Below, piece by piece: positions 36,642 through 44,984 of a stretch of 64,000 nucleotides of DNA (its first letter is position 1; every line of letters begins with the position of its first letter). The notes under the pieces were generated by a model that saw only the letters and a program-made list of their open reading frames with translations, searched no databases and was not told the origin of the DNA. Source of the DNA: CAIYRG01 sp965247505 (GTDB lineage Bacteria; Pseudomonadota; Alphaproteobacteria; Micropepsales; Micropepsaceae); NCBI GenBank assembly GCA_965247505.1, contig OZ252020.1:310001-374000 (forward strand), written 5' to 3'. Both the position numbers and the translations under genes were made by a program.

Positions 36642-37216
36642 AGATGATCGAGTCCGGCGAAGAGGCCGACATCATCATCGCCTCAGACGTGGCGATGGAC
36701 TCGTTTCTCTTCTCCCGCATAGTAGAGGAAGGCAGCGTTGTTCCGATCGGTCATATCGGCATTGACGTGGCGGTTCGTGACGGCGCGCCCCAACCGAATA
36801 TCGGAACCGTCGACGAATTTCGTTCCGCGATGCTTGGAGCGGACTCAATCGTTCACATGAATCCCGAGGCCAATATTTCCAGTGGCATAATCATGTCGCG
36901 CATTTTCTTCGGTCTTGGAATTGCCGATCAGATCGCGGACAAGACGGTCCTTCTGAACGAGGGGCTTGCCGGAGAATATCTTCTGGCGAACGACACCGAA
37001 ATTGCCATCCAGAATATGACGCCGCTGGTCTCGGTCGATGGCATTGCAATAGTCGGGCCCTTACCAAGCGAAATCCAAGTCCAGACGACTTATGTCGCCG
37101 GCGTCTCGGCGCAAAGCGCACACAAAGACATTGCGCGCGCGTTCATCGCCTATATGACTCGCGAAGAAGCGGGTGCGCTTTGGAGTGGGATCGGCATCGA
37201 ACCGGGCGCGCGCTAA
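36642..37216 (+). pseudogene. ModA-like extracellular solute-binding protein, N-terminally truncated
   Basis: 190 codons of the C-terminal part of a periplasmic binding protein resembling ModA-type molybdate-binding proteins: ADIIIASDVAMDSF, GHIGIDVAVRDGAPQPNIG, TVDEFRSAMLGADSIVH and YVAGVSAQSAHKDIARAFIAYM. The signal peptide and first lobe are lost at the IS end. A ModA homologue would fit the local molybdenum hydroxylases at 1-6 kb, but specificity cannot be judged from half a protein. Confidence 0.65.
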
Positions 37217-37234
37217 AATTCTATGCGAGCGCCA

Positions 37235-37858
37235 TCAGTCAAAAAGACTGAGGCGCTTTGTTTCGCCCCAGACTTCTTTTAAGCGAGCGTCGCGGCCGCA
37301 GCCCCATCGGTAGTAATTATAGCGAATAGGATTCTTCTCGTAATAATCTTGATGATAATCCTCAGCCGGGTAAAAGCTGGTTAACTCTTCAATCGCTACT
37401 GCTATACCGTTTATTTCGTAGACTTCCGCTACAAGCCCTTGTGAAGTTTCAGCCGCCATACGCTGCGCATCATTCCCGTAAAAAATGGCGGGGCGATAGC
37501 TCTCTCCCTGATCGCAAAATTGCCCGTCGCCATCGAGCGGGTCGATACTGGGCCAGTAAGCTTCCAACAGCTCCTCATAGCTTACAATGTCCGCGTCATA
37601 GGTGACTTCTACAACTTCGACATAGCCGGTCCCACCTCGGGAAACCTGTTCGTAAGTCGGATTGGGAATATTGCCATTCGCATAGCCGGAAATGGTCTCA
37701 ACAACGCCGTCCACCTTGTCGAAGTCTGACTCCGTGCACCAAAAGCAGCCGCCCGCGAATACCACTTTTTGCATGTCCGCTGCTTGCGCGCTACTCACTC
37801 CGAAAAGGACTGAAGCGGCGCCGAGAAGAAATCCTGTTGTTGCAAACCGAAAACTCAT
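37235..37858 (-). CDS. msrA: exported peptide-methionine (S)-S-oxide reductase MsrA
   Basis: 207 residues with a Sec signal peptide (FATTGFLLGAASVLFGVSSAQA), so it acts in the periplasm. The catalytic motif is AGGCFWCTESDFDKVDGVVE, with the GCFWC variant carrying a second Cys three positions after the nucleophile; then SGYANGNIPNPTYEQVSRGGTGYVEVVEV and EDYHQDYYEKNPIRYNYY. It complements the cytoplasmic enzyme at 9108-9617. It lies convergent to the truncated ModA-like gene. Confidence 0.94.
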   Translation of the reverse strand: MSFRFATTGFLLGAASVLFGVSSAQAADMQKVVFAGGCFWCTESDFDKVDGVVETISGYANGNIPNPTYEQVSRGGTGYVEVVEVTYDADIVSYEELLEAYWPSIDPLDGDGQFCDQGESYRPAIFYGNDAQRMAAETSQGLVAEVYEINGIAVAIEELTSFYPAEDYHQDYYEKNPIRYNYYRWGCGRDARLKEVWGETKRLSLFD

Positions 37859-37949
37859 AAAGTGACCTCGCTAATGCGGCACTGCGTCAATTCGAACGGT
37901 GGTGCCGTCAATTCTTAACTACACCGATATGTTGCAGACACCCAATGGC

Positions 37950-38528
37950 TTAGCGCCCCGCGTCAATGCGCGTACGCAAATCCGTGTCATAGCGGACGAT
38001 TTCCCCGCTTTCGTCGAGAATAATGAGAGATTGCTGAAAATGAATTGGTGGGGTTACTTCCGGCGGCGCGACGGCCTCGACGATATAGAGGCGCGTCCCA
38101 TGGGAATGCATCTCAATGTAGCTGCGAGTGCCATCTGCATTCGTTATTTGTAGCTGATGCCCGGGAATCCGGTCGGCCTGGGCCCAACCATCAAAGGTGA
38201 TCTCCCCTCCCCGCTGCCGAATATTCCACGCCGCGAACGCAACCGAGCCGTAAAAATCCCATTTGGCGCGGTCGCCGGTTATCGTCGTTGGCCCATAGTC
38301 AACGACAATGACGCTGTAATCCACCTGCCCGTCCGACGCCGCGTATTTTTTTGCCGGGAGCGCGGCATGAAACTCAGATTCATAGGTGAACTCTTCCACC
38401 ATTGGCTCCTGCGGCAGATTAACGCCGAATAGTTCCTCATTATCCACATACTCAAACCAGCCCTGCGCTAGCGCAGAAAATGAGTAGAGCGAGTAAATAA
38501 TTGCAAGAACCAGATTTAACAGGCGCAT
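37950..38528 (-). CDS. exported protein of the WxxY..FP..EP paralog family (member 1)
   Basis: 192 residues from MRLLNLVLAIIYSLYSFSALAQ (signal peptide). The mature part begins GWFEYVDNEELFGVNLPQEP and continues with AKKYAASDGQVDYSVIVVDYG, a RQRGGEITFDGWAQADRIPGH block, LQITNADGTRSYIEMHSHG, LYIVEAVAPPEVTPPIHFQQ and SLIILDESGEIVRYDTD. Six further members with the same block order occur at 53668, 54363, 55085, 60798, 61994 and 63024. No named domain is recognised; all-beta periplasmic proteins are likely. Confidence 0.72.
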   Translation of the reverse strand: MRLLNLVLAIIYSLYSFSALAQGWFEYVDNEELFGVNLPQEPMVEEFTYESEFHAALPAKKYAASDGQVDYSVIVVDYGPTTITGDRAKWDFYGSVAFAAWNIRQRGGEITFDGWAQADRIPGHQLQITNADGTRSYIEMHSHGTRLYIVEAVAPPEVTPPIHFQQSLIILDESGEIVRYDTDLRTRIDAGR

Positions 38529-38662
38529 ATTAGTTCTTTCCCTACAATTTTCCAAGACTAGCCGAAATTCGACACTAGTCGTAGCTTAGCGCGTAGCTTC
38601 CTGTTTTTTTTTACATCCGCGAGTAAGCCAATAAACTCTACGTTCTGACGGCCAATGGCTTT

Positions 38663-38684
38663 ATAGCCGCAGCGGCTATTTTTG
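38663..38684 (+). terminator. hairpin followed by T-run
   Basis: ATAGCCG and CGGCTAT pair around CAG and are followed by TTTTTG, the shape of a Rho-independent terminator on the plus strand. No intact plus-strand gene precedes it, so it may belong to a lost gene. Confidence 0.35.
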
Positions 38685-39030
38685 TCCTCTTCATTATTGT
38701 ATCTTTCACGTTGCCGCCTCAACCGGTCGACGCAACACCTTGGCGCAAACGGAGGAGTCTGAGTTTGTGCTTACGAGCCAAAGGCATAGTCCGTGGTTCA
38801 CCTTGCACGAGAAGCCTGGGCCGTGGAATCACTGCCAGCCCAGCTCCAATGGGAACGTCAAACGCCTGCTCTGATAACGCTTTCTGAAGAGTGCTGTGTT
38901 TTCGATCTATTCGCTCTCGCATCCGAGAAAAGTGGCCGGACGGCTCAAGAACGGTCCTGGAAGACTTTGAGGTTCTAACCCCCGGCAGAGAGGCCTGCCG
39001 CTAGTGTTGCGTTGATGCATTGAGACCGCA

Positions 39031-39044
39031 CGTTCATATGAACG
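39031..39044. promoter_or_regulatory. perfect 14-bp palindrome upstream of the TPR gene
   Basis: CGTTCATATGAACG lies about 60 bases before the TPR-protein ATG and could be an operator for a dimeric regulator. No regulator gene is adjacent. Confidence 0.3.
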
Positions 39045-39101
39045 CTCATGTTGTCGAGGCCAGGGCTGCAAATTCGGGGCGCGATAAGGAGAAGCTAACC
39101 A

Positions 39102-39839
39102 ATGAAGGGAACTGTACTCCTATCAACATTGATTGTTGCTTCAACTGTATCCACGCTCGCCCAGGCCCAACTTGACCCGCGGCACCAGGATTGTGGCGTG
39201 GGAGACTTAGCTGCGTGCTTCTCACTTGAATTTGGACAATGCGCCGATCCCAATCCGAGATTGGCCATTCCAGCCTGCACGCGGCAATTGGCAACGCAAG
39301 ACAATCGGGTGAAGCCAGGAAATCTCCGCGGCGATCGCGCAGCCCGCTACGCACTGCGCGGCAATGCCTACGCGAAACAGGGCGATATAGATCGCGCGCT
39401 TTCGGATTACGACCGCGCGATCACCGCCGATCGAAGGGCATATTGGATTCAAATGCAGCGAGCGAACGCTTATTTTCTTGCCGGCAACAATGAAGAAGCG
39501 CTGGAATCTTACGATGCCGCCGCCAATATAAGTCCAGATTCGGAAGAGGCGCTGATTTACCGTGCGTTGATCACAGCGGCAGCGAGTGAGGAAGAGCTCC
39601 GTGACCCTGCGCAAGCCCTTTTGGACGCGCAAAGAGTCGATCAGCTTGCGCCAGGACAACCGGCCTATATCGATGTCCTGGCAGTTGCTTATGCTGCGAA
39701 TGGCGATTTCGAAACGGCAGCTCAAGAGTCTCAGCGTGCGATAGACTTACTACCGGTGCGCGAACAGTCCTCAATGGACGATTTTCGGAGCCGCTTCGAT
39801 CTTTACGCCCAAGGCCTACCTTTTCTGATGGACCCGTAA
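39102..39839 (+). CDS. exported TPR-repeat protein (paralog 1)
   Basis: 245 residues. Signal peptide MKGTVLLSTLIVASTVSTLA with cleavage near AQAQ, then a Cys-containing module (DCGVGDLAACFSLEFGQCAD ... AIPACTRQL) and three to four tetratricopeptide repeats (YALRGNAYAKQGDIDRALSDYDRAI; WIQMQRANAYFLAGNNEEALESYDAA; YIDVLAVAYAANGDFETAAQESQRAI). GGAGAAG lies 9 bases before the ATG. A close paralog with the same module order is at 59844-60674. Presumably a periplasmic scaffold; partner unknown. Confidence 0.82.
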   Translation: MKGTVLLSTLIVASTVSTLAQAQLDPRHQDCGVGDLAACFSLEFGQCADPNPRLAIPACTRQLATQDNRVKPGNLRGDRAARYALRGNAYAKQGDIDRALSDYDRAITADRRAYWIQMQRANAYFLAGNNEEALESYDAAANISPDSEEALIYRALITAAASEEELRDPAQALLDAQRVDQLAPGQPAYIDVLAVAYAANGDFETAAQESQRAIDLLPVREQSSMDDFRSRFDLYAQGLPFLMDP

Positions 39840-39895
39840 TTTCGCGTTCGATATATCGAAGTTCGCACTTTGATTGCTGCTCTGACCGCCGAAAG

Positions 39896-41392
39896 TCAGG
39901 TGCCGCAAAACGTTTGATGTACAATTTGATCGGGCGTTGGCGGTCTGGCGTAGCGGCTATGGCTCGGTTGATCCTCGAAAGGTTTAGCGAGCACACTCAG
40001 CAACGTTTCGAACGGCGAAAAATCGTCATCATTCTCGGCCGCAGAAATTGCCTCCTCCACGAGATGGTTGCGTGGGATAAAAATGGGATTTGTCTTAAAC
40101 ATGAACGCCCGAATGTTATCCGCATCCCCAACCTCTTCATCGAGCCGGCGTCTCCATTTTACGATCCAATCCTCGAACGCCTCTGGATCGGCAAACCAAC
40201 TGCGCAACACTGCTTCGTGTTCGGGGCTTGCCGCCGCTTCGCTGAGCGCGCGAAACGTCCCGGTAAAATCCAAACCGTTGGTTGCCATCTGATCCAATAG
40301 TTCCTGCGCCAGCGCCAGATCGTCCGGGCGTTGCCCGCGCAGGCCAAGCTTACGGCTTAAGCCAGCGCCATAGGCTGCTTCATGTTGTGGAACGAAGGCA
40401 TCGATCGCGTCCTGCGCTTCTTTGAGTCCAGCATCTTTGTCCTCGCCGAGCAATGGAACCAAAGCCTCCGCAAAGCGGGCAAGGTTCCAGTGGGCCATGC
40501 GCAACTGGTTGCCATAGGCGTAACGGCCCGCTTCATCGATTGAGCTGTAGACCGTGTCGGGATCGTATGTGTCCATGAAAGCGCAGGGACCATAATCAAT
40601 CGTCTCTCCCGAAATTGTCATATTGTCCGTGTTCATTACGCCATGGATGAATCCGACAAGCAGCCAGCGCGCAACAAGATCGGCCTGGCGTGTAATCACC
40701 AGATCGAGAAAGGCGCGGTAGGGATTTGCGGCGTCGGCAGCGTCCGGGTAATGGCGCGCGATTGCGTAACCGGCGAGCTCTTTGATCGCTTCTTCATCGC
40801 GGCGCGCAGCAAAATACTGAAACGTACCGACGCGGATGTGGCTTGACGCAACACGGGTGAGAACGGCACCAGGCAAGATGCGCTCGCGTATTACGCTTTC
40901 CCCGGTTGCCACCGCTGCAAGCGCCCTGGTTGTCGGGATGCCAAGCGTCGCCATGGCCTCGCTGATGATGTATTCTCGTAGCACCGGACCTAGCGCGGCA
41001 CGTCCATCGCCCTGCCGAGAAAATGGAGTAGGTCCGGAGCCCTTCAACTGGATGTCCCGGCGCACACCTTCGCGATCAACAATTTCCCCAAGAAGAATTG
41101 CCCGTCCATCGCCAAGTTGAGGCGAGAAATGTCCGAACTGATGCCCGGCATAGGCCATAGCGAGTGGCGTGCCGGTCGTAGGCACATGATTACCCGCGAG
41201 TATTGCAATCCCTTGCGGCGTGGAAAGTTGGGCCGGATCAAGCCCGAGCTGGAATGCGAGATTGTGGTTCAATCGAATGAGGCGGGGCGCCGCGACCGGC
41301 GTGGGCGAAAGGCGCGAGAAAAACCGATCCGGTAAGCGCGCATAGCTGTTGTCAAACGTTAAGAAATCAACAGCCTCGGTTTGTACCGTCAT
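39896..41392 (-). CDS. selO: protein adenylyltransferase SelO (YdiU family)
   Basis: 498 residues, full length. SelO is a pseudokinase that transfers AMP to Ser/Thr/Tyr of target proteins and is linked to redox stress. Visible motifs: AMAYAGHQFGHFSPQLGDGRA, the Lys/Glu pair in DIQLKGSGPTPFSRQGDGRA and LREYIISEAMATLGIP, HGVMNTDNMTISGETIDYGP (metal-binding Asn and Asp), and a C-terminal HQTFCGT. The final Cys is at the position of selenocysteine in eukaryotic SelO. AGGA precedes the ATG. It stands alone, convergent to the TPR gene, in a window that also carries two MsrA genes. Confidence 0.93.
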   Translation of the reverse strand: MTVQTEAVDFLTFDNSYARLPDRFFSRLSPTPVAAPRLIRLNHNLAFQLGLDPAQLSTPQGIAILAGNHVPTTGTPLAMAYAGHQFGHFSPQLGDGRAILLGEIVDREGVRRDIQLKGSGPTPFSRQGDGRAALGPVLREYIISEAMATLGIPTTRALAAVATGESVIRERILPGAVLTRVASSHIRVGTFQYFAARRDEEAIKELAGYAIARHYPDAADAANPYRAFLDLVITRQADLVARWLLVGFIHGVMNTDNMTISGETIDYGPCAFMDTYDPDTVYSSIDEAGRYAYGNQLRMAHWNLARFAEALVPLLGEDKDAGLKEAQDAIDAFVPQHEAAYGAGLSRKLGLRGQRPDDLALAQELLDQMATNGLDFTGTFRALSEAAASPEHEAVLRSWFADPEAFEDWIVKWRRRLDEEVGDADNIRAFMFKTNPIFIPRNHLVEEAISAAENDDDFSPFETLLSVLAKPFEDQPSHSRYARPPTPDQIVHQTFCGT

Positions 41393-41498
41393 AGGGTGTC
41401 CTGGGTATAAATATTCCTACACAAAAAAAGCGGGCGTCGCGTCTGGTTTGCCTCAATAGACTGGCCTAACTTGCGAAAGATCGAAAATCCAACTCAAA

Positions 41499-42509
41499 CT
41501 ACCGGCTGGTTGCCGCGCTTTTCAGCAAGGTGATCGTCTCCGGCGGTTGATTGAGAACCTCATTGATCCGCATTTCAACGTAATCGCCCGAGCCGGCATC
41601 GATCGGGATATTTATTTGCATGGCCTCGGCAAGGAGGTCCGGATCACTTATCGCCTGGCGATGTGCCTCACGAAGAACAGCAAGTACATCGGCCGGAACA
41701 TCGGGCGGGCCCGAAGTTAATCGGCCAAGATCCGACAATGCCTCAAGCAATCCAAGAAGACGCAGGCTCTGCGGGTCACTTACATAGTCGGTGGCGAGTG
41801 CAATATCGGGCAGGACTTCTCGGGCCATAGGGCTCATCGCAAGGCCGAAAAATCCGTTTCCATTTTCGACGAATTGTTCGAGGGAGCTGGCGATAGCGAC
41901 CTGGGCATGAATTTCGCCGCGCATCATGCTGAGTTCGCCTTCAGCGCCGTCAAATCCCGGGATGGTCTGAATATCGAATTGCGGAAAAATGGTGTCGAGG
42001 ATACGTGAATCGAGATATCCCGCCGAGCCGACACCTGGAGACGAGAACTTGACCGGCTCCGCTGCCCGAAGCATTTCATCAAAACTGTTGAACCCAGAAT
42101 TGGTCCCAATCACCATGACACGAATTTGGTTGGATGCCTTACCGACCCAGCTCATCTTGGTCAGATCGAAGCGAATGCCCTGTGTGCCCATCAGCTGGTT
42201 GTAAATCAGACCAGAGTTGAACATGCCGATTGTCAGGCCGTTGGGCCGCGAGGTGTATATCAGATTGGCTCCGATAATATTCCCAGCGCCGGGAACATTG
42301 CGCACCACGAAGCGCGAACCCGGCAAATACTTTTGCATGTAGCGGGCGATCATGCGGCCATAAGTATCGTAACCGCCGCCCGGATCCGTTGCGACGATAT
42401 AGGTAACCGTTTTGCCCTGGTAGAAACTTGCGTCTGCAGCGAAGGCAGAGATGGGAGCAGCTAAAGCCACCGCAACGCCTGCAGCAACCATAAGCAAGCG
42501 CTTCAGCAT
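41499..42509 (-). CDS. TTT-family (Bug-type) periplasmic receptor protein
   Basis: 336 residues with signal peptide MLKRLLMVAAGVAVALAAPISAFA. Family features: VTYIVATDPGGGYDTYGRMI, FVVRNVPGAGNIIGANLIYT and GIRFDLTKMSWVGKASNQIR. These receptors bind carboxylates for tripartite tricarboxylate transporters. No TctA or TctB membrane genes are in the window, so it either serves a transporter encoded elsewhere or only senses its ligand. A paralog at 43913-44923 is about half identical by eye. Confidence 0.85.
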   Translation of the reverse strand: MLKRLLMVAAGVAVALAAPISAFAADASFYQGKTVTYIVATDPGGGYDTYGRMIARYMQKYLPGSRFVVRNVPGAGNIIGANLIYTSRPNGLTIGMFNSGLIYNQLMGTQGIRFDLTKMSWVGKASNQIRVMVIGTNSGFNSFDEMLRAAEPVKFSSPGVGSAGYLDSRILDTIFPQFDIQTIPGFDGAEGELSMMRGEIHAQVAIASSLEQFVENGNGFFGLAMSPMAREVLPDIALATDYVSDPQSLRLLGLLEALSDLGRLTSGPPDVPADVLAVLREAHRQAISDPDLLAEAMQINIPIDAGSGDYVEMRINEVLNQPPETITLLKSAATSR

Positions 42510-42582
42510 TTAACTGCTCCCATAGAATTCACACAATTTGCTTCGGACTCGAATAGTCCGCCTCAAATTGGAGAGTTCAAAC

Positions 42583-43548
42583 TCAAGAAGGCGACACGCG
42601 GGCTTCGTCCGGTGTCTTCAGATTGCCAACCGACTGCACTTCTTCATTGACCAGAGAGGAATCATCATCGTCATGTGTTTCCAAGAAATCCCAGCTCTTC
42701 ATCCACTCGAAGGTGCGACGCCTCTCGTCATCCGGAATCGGCGCCGGATCGACAAGCAGGAGGCGGCTTTCCCGAAGATCGCTGATACTTAGCTGCGCCA
42801 TCCCTTCGGGATCGAGCTTTTTGTAGTAATCGATGAAGTAATGCATATACGCGGCCTTGTTCGCATTGATACGGCGCACGGCTTCGCGCACTCCGCGATT
42901 GAACGCGGCATATGTTTCGGCGTCGACACGATCGGACGCAACTTCCGTTCCGTGATGGAACGCTGAAACAACCACGCGGCAACCATTCTTCTCTGCTAAC
43001 GAAATATACGGCTCGGTGAGCGTCGTCGCCTCAACCACGCCATCCATCAGCAATTTGTAACGATAGTTTGAGCCGTTCGGCACGCGGCCAATTTTGATCA
43101 AGTCCCGCGGCACAAAACCTTCGAGCATTTGAAGCGTAAGGTAATGTGTACCCGAGAACATCGGAACGCCGATCTGAACATTAGCGAATTGCTGCGGGGT
43201 CTGTATCTTCGAATCCCCGCGTACAACCAGCGCGGCATAAGTTACGATCGAACGGCGGCCGACTTGGCGGCTGCCGACATTGGTTCCTTCAACACGCGAA
43301 TAATTGCCCCATTCGCAAGCGTTATAAAGATCGGCTTTGCCTTGCTCCATCATTTTGCCATGGCTCGCAAATCGTGGCGCATCCTTATGGTCGGTGATGT
43401 GAAGCTGCGGAGTCTTGTCGACGCCCTTTTCACGGTCGGCCCACTCAACCGTGATGCCTTCCTTCTCGAAAAGGCCCTCATCATAAGCGACGAGCTCGGC
43501 TAAACCTTGAAATGGGGCGGTTGTTTCTAAAACGAGTTTCTTGTTCAT
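42583..43548 (-). CDS. NMT1/THI5-fold protein without signal peptide
   Basis: 321 residues resembling ABC-transporter substrate-binding proteins of the NMT1/SsuA class: LVLETTAPFQGLAELVAYDEGLFEKEGI, GKMMEQGKADLYNACEWGNYS, LMDGVVEATTLTEPYISLAEKNG. It starts directly in the domain (MNKKLVLETT) with no signal peptide, and no permease or ATPase neighbours it. Some cytoplasmic enzymes share this fold, so it may be an enzyme or a cytoplasmic sensor. GGAAGGA precedes the ATG. It is divergent from the TTT receptor at 43913. Confidence 0.75.
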   Translation of the reverse strand: MNKKLVLETTAPFQGLAELVAYDEGLFEKEGITVEWADREKGVDKTPQLHITDHKDAPRFASHGKMMEQGKADLYNACEWGNYSRVEGTNVGSRQVGRRSIVTYAALVVRGDSKIQTPQQFANVQIGVPMFSGTHYLTLQMLEGFVPRDLIKIGRVPNGSNYRYKLLMDGVVEATTLTEPYISLAEKNGCRVVVSAFHHGTEVASDRVDAETYAAFNRGVREAVRRINANKAAYMHYFIDYYKKLDPEGMAQLSISDLRESRLLLVDPAPIPDDERRRTFEWMKSWDFLETHDDDDSSLVNEEVQSVGNLKTPDEARVSPS

Positions 43549-43912
43549 AGTGTCCTTCCCAACAAAATGGTTGAACTAAATTTGCACTTCGGGGCGGTGG
43601 CGGCTTGCCGCCAGCCCTTCAGTTATTACGTTTCCCATATCAATTTTAACCTGGCACGGCAATATTGTTGGGTAGCCCTGTAAAATAGTGTGATCGGGCT
43701 TTAGTTTAGGTTTGGGATAGGAGGCGCGGCGGGGCAGACAATTCGCCAATAGGGGCGCAAATCGTGCAATTTCTGGCGGCCGGCACAAGGCGAATATGGG
43801 GCAATTACTTGCCTATCTTGGTGCGCGCTATAGAGTTCGCGGCCGAATTTGAAACAATTGCACCAGGCGAGCGCTACCGGTGAGGCGCCGCGGCGCAAAT
43901 GAGGTTGAAAAT
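43549..43912. promoter_or_regulatory. divergent intergenic region
   Basis: 364 bases between the start of the NMT1-fold gene (minus) and the second TTT receptor (plus). It must contain both promoters. No clear hexamer pair, operator or riboswitch could be picked out by eye, and no additional gene is seen. Confidence 0.4.
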
Positions 43913-44923
43913 ATGGCAATGCGATTCCCGGCCAAGGCGCTCCTCGCCGCGCTTATGCTCTGCGTGCCCGGCTTTGCCTTGGCGCAGAGCGAAGATGCGG
44001 ATTTCTTCCGTGGACGGACGATCACATATATCGTCGCAACCACTGCGGGCGGTGGCTATGACACCTATGGCCGGTTACTCGCCCGGAATATGGGAAAATA
44101 TCTGCCTGAGACGCGCATCATCGTGCGCAACGTTCCCGGTGCCGGCAACATTATCGGCGCAAACATGATCTATGTGGCAAGGCCGGACGGTCTAACCTTC
44201 GGGACGTTCAACACCGGTCTCCTCTACAGCCAGATGTTGGAAATGCAGGGTATCCGTTTCGACCTCAGCGAAATGAGTTGGATCGGCAAATTGGCCGATG
44301 AGGGCCGCACCTTGGTACTGGCGAATAATTCAGGGTTCGGCAGAATTGAGGAGCTTCAGACGGTAGCCGAAACGGCGCGCCTGGCCTCCTCGGGAATCGG
44401 AGCCGCCTCACACATCGAAACACGCATGCTGATGGACATGCTCGGTTTGAATGTCCGGCTGATTACCAATATCACCGGAGGCGATACCCAGCTCAGCATG
44501 CTGCGCGGCGAAGTGGTTGGTGCGCTGGAGGCAGCAAGCTCGAATGCCGATTTTGTTGAGAACGGCAATGGAAAATACGCATTGGCAATTGCAGGAGAAC
44601 ATTCGGGTGTGCCGGGCGTGCCGCAAGCCCGTGACTTTATTACCGATCCGGACGATCTACGTTTGTTGGATCTCGTGGAATTGATCGCCGAGGTTGGCCG
44701 GCCAACGGCGGGACCTCCCGGTATTCCGCCAGGCCGGCTTGCCGTCTTACGCGACGCATATATGCAGGCCGCAAATGATGTTGAATTGCGCGCACAGGCC
44801 GAAACATTGAACATTCCAATTCAGCCGGCGCATGGTGCCGAAGTCGCAACGAAAGTATCGATGATACTCAACCAACCGCCCGGCGTAATCGAAACGCTTA
44901 GGCACGCGGCGCAACGGGAATAA
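43913..44923 (+). CDS. TTT-family periplasmic receptor protein (paralog)
   Basis: 336 residues with signal peptide MAMRFPAKALLAALMLCVPGF ending near ALAQ. It shares ITYIVATTAGGGYDTYGRLL, IIVRNVPGAGNIIGANMIYV, GIRFDLSEMSWIGK and FVENGNGKYALAIAGE with the receptor at 41499. GAGG lies 7-8 bases before the chosen ATG. Ligand unknown; the two paralogs probably bind related carboxylates. Confidence 0.85.
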   Translation: MAMRFPAKALLAALMLCVPGFALAQSEDADFFRGRTITYIVATTAGGGYDTYGRLLARNMGKYLPETRIIVRNVPGAGNIIGANMIYVARPDGLTFGTFNTGLLYSQMLEMQGIRFDLSEMSWIGKLADEGRTLVLANNSGFGRIEELQTVAETARLASSGIGAASHIETRMLMDMLGLNVRLITNITGGDTQLSMLRGEVVGALEAASSNADFVENGNGKYALAIAGEHSGVPGVPQARDFITDPDDLRLLDLVELIAEVGRPTAGPPGIPPGRLAVLRDAYMQAANDVELRAQAETLNIPIQPAHGAEVATKVSMILNQPPGVIETLRHAAQRE

Positions 44924-44984
44924 ATAGTACCGGCCCACCCTGCTTTGGTTGCGGATTCTCGTCAGGAACCAGTCGAACTCGAAT

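Larger units (their letters stand above)
38529..39101. other. 570-bp gap with a hairpin and a palindrome
   Basis: No intact gene is seen. A frame near 38640-38720 encodes a hydrophobic run (GFIAAAAIFVLFIIVSF) without a start codon and may be a decayed membrane-protein remnant. The hairpin and palindrome are listed separately. Confidence 0.4.
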
